Positions 1-5,120 of a DNA stretch of 5,120 bases are shown here, piece after piece (positions within the stretch are counted from its first letter, which is position 1; every line of letters begins with the position of its first letter). The stretch comes from Bacteroidota bacterium (GTDB taxonomy: Bacteria > Bacteroidota > Bacteroidia > Chitinophagales > Saprospiraceae). The stretch is taken from positions 1 to 5,120 of the forward strand of contig JAGWYI010000335.1 of assembly GCA_018969455.1 (NCBI GenBank), written 5' to 3'. The notes beneath the pieces are model-generated. The model saw only the letters and a list, made by a program, of their open reading frames with translations. It made no database searches and was not told the origin of the DNA. The position numbers and the translations under genes were made by a program.

Positions 1-678
1 GAGGTAGCCTTAAAAATTCGACTCATTCATGCCTCTATTCGCTATTATTTGAAAAGCCAGGGCTCCTGGGACGTGGCCACTTATGGAGAGCCCATCAACC
101 AGGAAGACATGGCAGGCACCCTGATGTCGTTTTCTGCCATGATTTTGGAAGGACTGGAAAACATGGGCGCCCATGTTACCCCGGAAGAGCAGGAAGCCTA
201 TTTCCATTGCTGGCGCATTGTTGGGCATTTGACCGGCCTCCGGCCTGAATTGAATCCGAAAAACTATGCCGATGGCCTGAAATTGGGTTTTCAAGTATTC
301 AACGACCAAAAAGGCCCTTCCGAAGATGGTGAAATTTTGATAAAAGCTTTGGTTGATTTTGTTTCCGGCATGTTGCCCCATCATCCGATAAAGCGAAAGT
401 GGCCCATCATGATGATCCGCTATTTTGTCAACAAGGACCTGGCGGGCGTTCTAAAGTTTGAAAAAATATCGGTCATAGAACGGGTGTTGCTTGATGGTTG
501 GTTCAGATTGCATTTGTTTTTCCACCGCCTCTTTCAAAGACATCATTACGCGGTACCGCGCGCATACATTGGTCGCACACGCAATCATTTTCTGCAAAAA
601 ATGATTTTGTACTACAACGAACAAAAGGCCCTTCAGTTTCGCATACCGCCGTCTTTACAGAAAGACTGGCAATCCTGA
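1..678 (+). CDS. MpaB / rubber-oxygenase family (DUF2236) heme oxygenase, 5'-truncated
   Basis: The 3' part of a gene in frame 1, with 225 codons before the TGA at 676-678; the true start lies before the window. The fragment resembles the DUF2236 'ER-bound oxygenase MpaB / rubber oxygenase catalytic domain' family. It shows the R-x-x-H-A-x-x-x-R pattern (R7, H10, R14 of the fragment, in RLIHASIRYYL). In latex clearing protein a histidine of this family is the axial heme ligand, and H10 is the likely counterpart. Next come GEPINQEDMAGTLMSFS (residues 29-45), a TPEE segment (60-63) and CWRIVGHLTGL (70-80), all typical of the family. The tail (about 130-225) is basic and aromatic and has no recognisable second domain. 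Known members are b-type heme proteins that oxidise or cleave isoprenoids, but many bacterial members are uncharacterised, so the substrate is unknown. The next gene, a putative membrane terpene cyclase, starts 33 bases later and fits an isoprenoid role. A TTG at 49 can open this frame, but it would discard the conserved RLIHASIR motif, so it is not the start. The family call is firm; the reaction is inferred. Confidence 0.87.
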   Translation, partial: EVALKIRLIHASIRYYLKSQGSWDVATYGEPINQEDMAGTLMSFSAMILEGLENMGAHVTPEEQEAYFHCWRIVGHLTGLRPELNPKNYADGLKLGFQVFNDQKGPSEDGEILIKALVDFVSGMLPHHPIKRKWPIMMIRYFVNKDLAGVLKFEKISVIERVLLDGWFRLHLFFHRLFQRHHYAVPRAYIGRTRNHFLQKMILYYNEQKALQFRIPPSLQKDWQS

Positions 679-711
679 TTTTACCATCCTGTCATTTCAA
701 TTCCAAAACGC
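679..711 (+). other. Short intergenic gap without terminator, genes 1 and 2
   Basis: These 33 bases separate the TGA of the oxygenase gene from the ATG of the membrane cyclase gene. I see no hairpin followed by a T-run and no GGAGG-like ribosome binding site; the bases just before the ATG are A/C-rich (CCAAAACGC). A weak Shine-Dalgarno is common in Bacteroidota. The gap is too short to argue for an independent promoter, so co-transcription is the simplest reading. The gap is open in frame 1, so both genes share one frame, separated by a single stop codon. Confidence 0.5.
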
Positions 712-1389
712 ATGAACCAACTGATCAACACCACCGATTACAGCCCGCTTGTATTAATTCTGGCAGCCCTGGGCGCTATTGGCTGGATTATTGCATATTT
801 TATCACCATCCACAACATCCGGAAGCACCAGTATGTAGAAATGCCTGTTTTTTGTGCCTGTGGCAACATTGCCTGGGAATTTTTGTGGGGATTTATTTTT
901 TACGACCGCATCAACATGGGCCTGCTTTACATCTGGTCCTATCGTGTGTGGTTTTTGATTGATATTTTTATTTTTATCAGCGTCATGCGTTACGGGTATA
1001 AACAATTAGACCTGCCCCTGTTGCGGAGAAACGCCAAGGTCATTTTTGTTGGATTAACCCTTGCCTGTGCAGCCATTATTACCGCTTTTATCAAAAGCGA
1101 ACTGGATAACCCGATGGGGTCTCAAACGTCATACATACTGAACTTTCTAATTTCTGCTACATACATTTTCAACTGGTTGCGTTTTCGAAAAACACAAACT
1201 TATTCCAATTCTGTTGCCTGGACGAAAATGTTGGGCACCCTGATGTACAGCATTTTCTTTTTCATTCGGTTTCCGGAAGTTTACGCGGTCACCGCTTTGA
1301 GTTCGGCAGTGTTTGTGCTCGATGTGATTTACATCTGGATGATTTACAATTACAAAGGTGAACCAGAACCCGGCCATGCAAACGCTTGA
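712..1389 (+). CDS. Pyr4/PaxB-type transmembrane terpene cyclase homologue
   Basis: A complete 225-residue, strongly hydrophobic protein with about seven predicted membrane spans (roughly residues 12-33, 45-64, 71-92, 108-127, 139-156, 172-187 and 192-213). It resembles the integral membrane terpene cyclases of fungal meroterpenoid and indole-diterpene pathways (Pyr4, PaxB) and the bacterial DmtA1 type of drimentine biosynthesis. Shared features are MPVFCACGNIAWEF (44-57) with the acidic residue E56, the following RVWFLIDIFIF (78-88), the WTKMLGT segment (170-176), and FVLDVIYIW (201-209) with D204. In Pyr4 one glutamate and one late aspartate are reported as essential, and E56 and D204 sit where these are expected. 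Such enzymes protonate an epoxide or an olefin of an isoprenoid chain and start cyclisation within the membrane. The ATG at 712 is chosen because it is the first start after the upstream stop and leaves a short N-tail before the first span. The last 14 bases overlap the next gene. The family call rests on remembered motif patterns; substrate and product are unknown. It could be a family member with another membrane function. Confidence 0.78.
   Translation: MNQLINTTDYSPLVLILAALGAIGWIIAYFITIHNIRKHQYVEMPVFCACGNIAWEFLWGFIFYDRINMGLLYIWSYRVWFLIDIFIFISVMRYGYKQLDLPLLRRNAKVIFVGLTLACAAIITAFIKSELDNPMGSQTSYILNFLISATYIFNWLRFRKTQTYSNSVAWTKMLGTLMYSIFFFIRFPEVYAVTALSSAVFVLDVIYIWMIYNYKGEPEPGHANA
1376..1389 (+). 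promoter_or_regulatory. 14-base gene overlap, likely translational coupling
   Basis: The ATG of the large signalling gene (1376) lies inside the last codons of the cyclase gene, which stops at TGA 1387-1389 in another frame. A weak purine-rich stretch, AAAGGTGA (about 1354-1361), lies too far upstream for a classical ribosome binding site. Ribosomes ending on the cyclase could therefore restart here. An in-frame stop (TGA 1340-1342) limits the start of the downstream gene to the 1343-1376 interval. GTG 1358 is the main alternative start. Confidence 0.55.
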
Positions 1390-4300
1390 TGCCTATTCAG
1401 ACCTGCAGCTTTTGTTTGCGGGGAAAACATTTTCCTGGTTTCGGGCCAACCGGCACACGGATGGCAAACCCCGTTTGTTTAAAACCCTCAGTTCGGATTA
1501 CCCGCGGGCTGAAGATTTGATATTTCTGGAGCGGGATTTTGCCATTTCCGAGCATATTGCATCTGCAGCGGCGCTTCGGCCCGAGGGTTTGTTGCGTACA
1601 GATAAACGGCTGTTTGTGATTTATCCCGATTTTTCGGGATTGCCGCTCTTGCATTATCTCCGGGGCCAGAACCGCATGTACCTCGATCCGGCGGAAGCGA
1701 TCAAGGTGTTTTCCGAAATCGTGCGGGCTGTGGGCAATTTGCACAAAAATAAATTAATTCATCGGGGATTGAATCCGAGTTCGATTTTGTTTGAACCCCT
1801 GAGTGGCACTGTGCAGATAAGCGGTTTTGGGTTTTCCACTTTCACGGATGCCGAAAAGCTGGAGCTGGAAGTAGAGCGGTATGAGATGGAAAATGCCTTG
1901 GCTTATATTTCGCCGGAACAAACCGGCCGCATGAGTGCAGAGGTAGACCAGCGCAGCGATTTTTATGCCCTGGGCATTACTTTTTACGAATGTTTGTCGA
2001 GGCAACTTCCGTTCCCTTTTTCGGATGCCATGGGCCTGATTCACAGCCACATAGCCCAGGAAGCGCCCGAAATCAGAAGCCTGAATGCTGCCATTCCGGC
2101 CTCCTTGGCGGCCTTGATTCACAAATTGATCGCCAAAAACGGGCGCGACCGCTACCAAAGCGCGCGCGGGATTCTTACGGATTTGCAAAAATGCCTGGAA
2201 TTGCTTGAAAAGGGTGCGCTGGAAACCACTTTCCCCTTGGGCGCTACCGATATTTCCGATTTGTTGTTCCTGCCTGAGCATAGCTTCGGGCGTGAAATGG
2301 AGATCAACAACCTTTGTGAAATCCTTGAAAATCCGGATTCCGATCGTTTTTCGGCAGTTTTTGTATCCGGTCCCTCGGGAATGGGTAAATCCACCTTGAT
2401 GAAGGCTGTCAAATCCAGATTTGCCGAACGTTCAGACATTTATTTTTTATCAGGTACGTATAAAAATTATACGAGAAACGTTCCGTTTTCCGGTATCACC
2501 AGCGCATTGACACGTGTGGTGGAGCAAATTCTGTCTGCCCCCGGGGACATATTGCAGCAAAAAAAACAAAAGATCCAGGCTGCTTTGGGCAATCAGGGAA
2601 AATTGTTGACAGAACTCATGCCCGAGTTGGAACTGCTGCTGGGGGAACAAGGCGCTTTGGATGCAGATCTCACCCCGGAAGAAGCGGATAACCGATTGAA
2701 AACCACCCTGCTCAACTTTATTATTGCCCTGCTGGAACCCATGCGACGCATGGTTTTGTTTCTGGACGATATGCACCTGGCCGACGGTGCGTCACTGGCA
2801 TTTTTAAAAACCTTGTCTCAGCATCATTTTGGCCAATCGCTGGTGCTGATTGGCGCTCATATTCCACCCGCACATCCGGAGGGGAAAAACCTGGACATGC
2901 TGCTGGATACGTACAAACAAAATGCCGCAACCCATTGCATTGAATTAAAACCATTGTCAAAACAGGATCTGCAACAACTGATTGCAGAAATATTGCAGGG
3001 TTCAGAACTCAGTTCTCCGGAATTGATTGAGCAATTGCATGCAAAAACAAACGGTACGCCGATTTTTATCCTGGAATATTTACAACGCGCCTACAAACAA
3101 GGCATACTGTTTTTTGATGACAAACAAAACTGCTGGAAATGGGAAAAAGAAGGCCTCGAAAACCTGCCTTTGGCCGATAATGTAGTCGATTTGATGCTGG
3201 GGAAAGTGCAGGAATTGTCGGAAGATACCCGCACCCTGTTGAAAAAAGCCGCCTGCATCGGGCCCCGTTTCGACCTGGGCAATTTGTCGGTGCTTGTACA
3301 AAAAACCGAGGAAGAAACCTGGACTGCCCTGACCGAAGCCCTGCTGCTTGCTTTTATCGTGGTAGATCGGTCCTGGAGTTATACGGTGGTTAATGCAGAT
3401 TTTCGAACCCCGCACCAACTTTCCGAACTTGAAAAATCCCTCGCATTCAGCCACGACCGCCTGCATCAGGCACTCTACAGCCTGGTATCGGAAGCAGAAA
3501 AAAAACAGAACCATTTTCTGATTGCCAGCAATCAGCTGAAAATTTTATCCCAAAAAGAACTGGATAGAAACCTGTTTGATCTGGCGAATCACCTCCATTA
3601 CGGGCGAACTTTGATAAGTACCGGCGAAATGCGGGAACAAGCCATTCATCTATTTGCCGCTGCAGCAGCCAAGTCCAAAAACAGTTCTTCCTATGCCCTG
3701 GCCTACACTTATTTATCAGATGCTTCGGATTTGTTTACCCCTGCCCTAAAAGCCCAGGCATCCTCCAGGTATTTTGAAATAGAATTGGAGCGCCTGGAAT
3801 GCGCTTTTTTGGCCGATGAGGCCGAAGAAGGCGAAAATTTATACCATCAATTGATGGAATCGATGGGGAGCACCATGGAAAAAGCCCGGATTCTGCAAGT
3901 AAAGGCCATGTCGCAATTGCACCTGTCTAACTATGCAGAAACTTACCGCATTTCCCGGGAGGCACTGGCTTTATTCGGAATTCACCTGCCCAACAAGCCC
4001 GGACAACAGCATTTATTGCCGGAAATAATAAAAACCCGTTTGGCGCTCGGCAATAAAACCGAGGAGGATCTGTTAGCCCTGCCCGTCCACAACAACCCAA
4101 AAGCCCAGATCATAGAGGCCTTGTATTACCGTTCGCTGCCCTATGCACTGAGCACCAGCAAGGAACTTTATGCCATCATTTCCTTGCGCATGTTAAGAAT
4201 CACCCTGAAATATGGGCATGGCGCCTTTTCCTATTCCGGATTCAATTTATATGGTCAAATACTCGCCCTTGGATTTGGCCAGTTTAAAAAAGGATATGGC

Positions 4301-5120
4301 TTTAATCAACTTGGACTCGCTTCGGCTCAAAAGTTGGGAAATATTGCCGCTATTGGCGGCGCGCAATTCGGCATGGCCATGGGAGGTGTACACACCCAGC
4401 CTTTGCAGGAATGTATTGAATTTTTTGAAGCCGCGCATGATAACCTCAACCTGGGTGGCAATATTTATTATGCCTCAACGGCTACCAGTATGATTACCCT
4501 GTACCATTTGTTGAAAGGCATGCCGCTGTCCCTGTTGAAAGAAAAAGCCCTTGGTTTTCAAAGGTATGCACACAATGCCAACCAGCCGGATACCATCCAG
4601 TTCCAGCAGAGTTGCATCGCATTTATCGATTTGCTCGCAGGTCCGCTCCCCGCTGTGCTGCCTGCCCCTGAAAATCCCCTGAATACCTATCCCAATTTTT
4701 CGGAAATCCACGCCAGCTGGTTTTTTACCATTCAAATGCAGGCGGCATTTTTCCTGAATGCGCCAGAGACCGGATTAAATACCGGTTTAATGGCTGAAAA
4801 AGACATGCAGGCCATCTTTTTTGACATCATGTTTCCGGAATTTTATTTCTTCCGATCGCTGTTGCAAGCCCGCCTGTATCCACAAAGCAATCAGGAAAAA
4901 CAACGCCGTTTCTTGCGCGATATTGAAAAATCAGTCAAAATATTTAAAAAACGGGCAAAATTCGGACCTGATAATTACCAGCACAAACTGCATATTCTAC
5001 GCGGAATCTGGCATCATTTAAAAGGAAAACCGGAAAAAGCACTGGCCGAATACGGAGAAGCCATTGTACTTTGCCAAAAAGGAAAGTATTTGCAGTATGC
5101 AGCAATTGCCCATGAATGCG
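1376..5120 (+). CDS. Large kinase-like / AAA ATPase / TPR signalling protein, 3'-truncated
   Basis: Frame 2 is open from ATG 1376 to the window end (1248 codons, no stop), so the C-terminus is missing. It matches the multidomain 'Ser/Thr kinase - ATPase - sensor' family, usually about 1700-2000 residues long. Residues about 10-270 are a kinase-like domain with K36 as the likely ATP lysine, YISPEQTGRM (177-186) and RSDFYALG (193-200). Next comes the FGRE entry motif (304-307), then a STAND/AAA ATPase with Walker A GPSGMGKST (332-340) and Walker B VLFLDD (460-465, D464/D465) followed by MHLAD. An SHDRLHQALYSLV segment (about 692-704) follows. From about 730 on there is a TPR-like helical region with family hallmarks ANHLHYG (737-743), ALALFGIHLP (863-872) and LKYGHGAFSYSGF (about 944-956). 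No signal peptide or membrane span is visible, so it should be cytoplasmic. The family normally ends in GAF plus histidine kinase or another output domain, which would lie beyond the window. The kinase domain lacks key catalytic residues (separate entry). The family is clear; the signal sensed and the output are not. Confidence 0.9.
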   Translation, partial: MQTLDAYSDLQLLFAGKTFSWFRANRHTDGKPRLFKTLSSDYPRAEDLIFLERDFAISEHIASAAALRPEGLLRTDKRLFVIYPDFSGLPLLHYLRGQNRMYLDPAEAIKVFSEIVRAVGNLHKNKLIHRGLNPSSILFEPLSGTVQISGFGFSTFTDAEKLELEVERYEMENALAYISPEQTGRMSAEVDQRSDFYALGITFYECLSRQLPFPFSDAMGLIHSHIAQEAPEIRSLNAAIPASLAALIHKLIAKNGRDRYQSARGILTDLQKCLELLEKGALETTFPLGATDISDLLFLPEHSFGREMEINNLCEILENPDSDRFSAVFVSGPSGMGKSTLMKAVKSRFAERSDIYFLSGTYKNYTRNVPFSGITSALTRVVEQILSAPGDILQQKKQKIQAALGNQGKLLTELMPELELLLGEQGALDADLTPEEADNRLKTTLLNFIIALLEPMRRMVLFLDDMHLADGASLAFLKTLSQHHFGQSLVLIGAHIPPAHPEGKNLDMLLDTYKQNAATHCIELKPLSKQDLQQLIAEILQGSELSSPELIEQLHAKTNGTPIFILEYLQRAYKQGILFFDDKQNCWKWEKEGLENLPLADNVVDLMLGKVQELSEDTRTLLKKAACIGPRFDLGNLSVLVQKTEEETWTALTEALLLAFIVVDRSWSYTVVNADFRTPHQLSELEKSLAFSHDRLHQALYSLVSEAEKKQNHFLIASNQLKILSQKELDRNLFDLANHLHYGRTLISTGEMREQAIHLFAAAAAKSKNSSSYALAYTYLSDASDLFTPALKAQASSRYFEIELERLECAFLADEAEEGENLYHQLMESMGSTMEKARILQVKAMSQLHLSNYAETYRISREALALFGIHLPNKPGQQHLLPEIIKTRLALGNKTEEDLLALPVHNNPKAQIIEALYYRSLPYALSTSKELYAIISLRMLRITLKYGHGAFSYSGFNLYGQILALGFGQFKKGYGFNQLGLASAQKLGNIAAIGGAQFGMAMGGVHTQPLQECIEFFEAAHDNLNLGGNIYYASTATSMITLYHLLKGMPLSLLKEKALGFQRYAHNANQPDTIQFQQSCIAFIDLLAGPLPAVLPAPENPLNTYPNFSEIHASWFFTIQMQAAFFLNAPETGLNTGLMAEKDMQAIFFDIMFPEFYFFRSLLQARLYPQSNQEKQRRFLRDIEKSVKIFKKRAKFGPDNYQHKLHILRGIWHHLKGKPEKALAEYGEAIVLCQKGKYLQYAAIAHEC
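1400..2200 (+). other. Pseudokinase-like domain (part of the large protein)
   Basis: Protein kinase fold in the N-terminal part of the 1376 gene. The ATP-lysine equivalent is present (K36, in LFKTL), and the helix-C acid is probably D54 (LERDF), a conservative change. The catalytic loop, canonically HRDLKPENIL or HKDLNPSNIL, reads HRGLNPSSIL (129-138): the catalytic Asp is G131 and the metal-binding Asn is S136. The DFG motif reads GFG (150-152), so the metal-binding Asp is also gone. The C-lobe is well kept: SPE (179-181) as the APE equivalent and D195 in RSDFYALG. I infer that phosphotransfer is lost or very weak and that the domain acts as a docking or allosteric module. Domain limits are approximate. 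Confidence 0.75.
2285..3090 (+). other. STAND/AAA-type ATPase domain (part of the large protein)
   Basis: This is the nucleotide-binding module of the 1376 gene, about residues 304-570. It opens with FGRE, the usual entry motif of AAA_16-like domains. It has an intact Walker A (GPSGMGKST, K338) and an intact Walker B (VLFLDD, 460-465) followed by MHLAD, where related proteins have a QWAD-like sequence. The segment NGTPIFILEYLQ, encoded at about 3050-3085, matches the NGNPFFLxE-type sensor motif of STAND ATPases. Both ATP-binding motifs look functional, unlike the kinase domain before it. The domain is expected to switch conformation on nucleotide binding and pass a signal to the C-terminal region. 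Confidence 0.83.
3560..5120 (+). other. TPR-like helical repeat region (part of the large protein)
   Basis: From about residue 730 to the window end the protein is an all-helical, alanine- and leucine-rich region with degenerate tetratricopeptide-like spacing. Examples are the AAAAAKSKNSSSYALAYTYL segment, the ARILQVKAMSQLHLSNYAETY segment with ALALFGIHLP, the FKKGYGFNQLGLASAQKLGN segment, and near the end a KPEKALAEYGEAI repeat. This layout is characteristic of the family between the ATPase and the C-terminal sensor/output part. It probably serves as a ligand- or partner-binding scaffold. The region runs off the window, so its length is unknown. Confidence 0.72.

Noticed and set aside
10..384. 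Minus-strand open frame of 124 codons.
   Set aside because: It is antisense to the well-supported oxygenase gene, has no family resemblance and looks like a codon-bias shadow. The same holds for the other minus-strand frames, for example 1754-2281 and 3080-3514.
498..962. Plus-strand open frame of 154 codons crossing the first gene junction.
   Set aside because: It overlaps two recognised genes in another frame, is rich in His, Pro and Cys in a random-looking manner, and matches no family I know.
1623..1640. Perfect inverted repeat: 7-base stem ATCCCGA / TCGGGAT with a TTTT loop.
   Set aside because: It lies inside the kinase-like coding region (IYPDFSG), has no T-run after it and the reading frame continues, so it is not supported as a terminator.
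2559..2566. Run of eight A bases, a possible slippage or frameshift site.
   Set aside because: Frame 2 runs unbroken through it and the protein stays family-like on both sides. A similar A8 run at 3498-3505 also leaves the frame intact.
4770..4792. Short tandem-like repeat ACCGGATTAA / ACCGGTTTAA.
   Set aside because: It encodes ETGLNTGL within the helical region; two imperfect copies are too few and too short to be an operator or a repeat element.

Overview
The window holds three consecutive plus-strand genes, packed closely enough to be one transcription unit. In order they are: the 3' part of an MpaB/rubber-oxygenase family (DUF2236) protein (1-678), a complete small integral membrane protein of the Pyr4/PaxB transmembrane terpene cyclase type (712-1389), and the 5' part of a very large signalling protein (1376-5120, still open at the window end). 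The large protein has a Ser/Thr kinase-like domain, an AAA/STAND-type ATPase and a long TPR-like helical region. I see no RNA genes, mobile elements, CRISPR arrays or convincing terminators.

Organism: moderate GC, many TTG/CTG leucine codons, A-rich lysine codons and no clear Shine-Dalgarno sequence before the ATG at 712 suggest Bacteroidota, possibly a Saprospiria-like lineage. This is inference from style only. The kinase/ATPase/TPR architecture also occurs in cyanobacteria, proteobacteria and other phyla, so the assignment is weak.

Layout: gene 1 ends at a TGA at 676-678. A 33-base gap with no visible terminator follows. Gene 2 runs 712-1389 and its last 14 bases overlap the start of gene 3, which suggests translational coupling. 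About 73% of the window belongs to gene 3, read in frame 2 without a stop from 1376 to 5120 (1248 complete codons). Open frames on the minus strand and in other plus frames are shadows of these genes.

How they may work together: MpaB-family proteins are heme oxygenases, several of which cut isoprenoid chains (latex clearing protein on rubber, fungal MpaB' on the farnesyl side chain of mycophenolic acid precursors). Pyr4/PaxB-type proteins cyclise isoprenoid chains inside the membrane. Their adjacency suggests a small isoprenoid-tailoring module in a bacterium. The third protein could be its regulator, but it could also be unrelated in function. Its kinase domain lacks the HRD and DFG aspartates, so it looks like a pseudokinase on an otherwise well-kept signalling scaffold.
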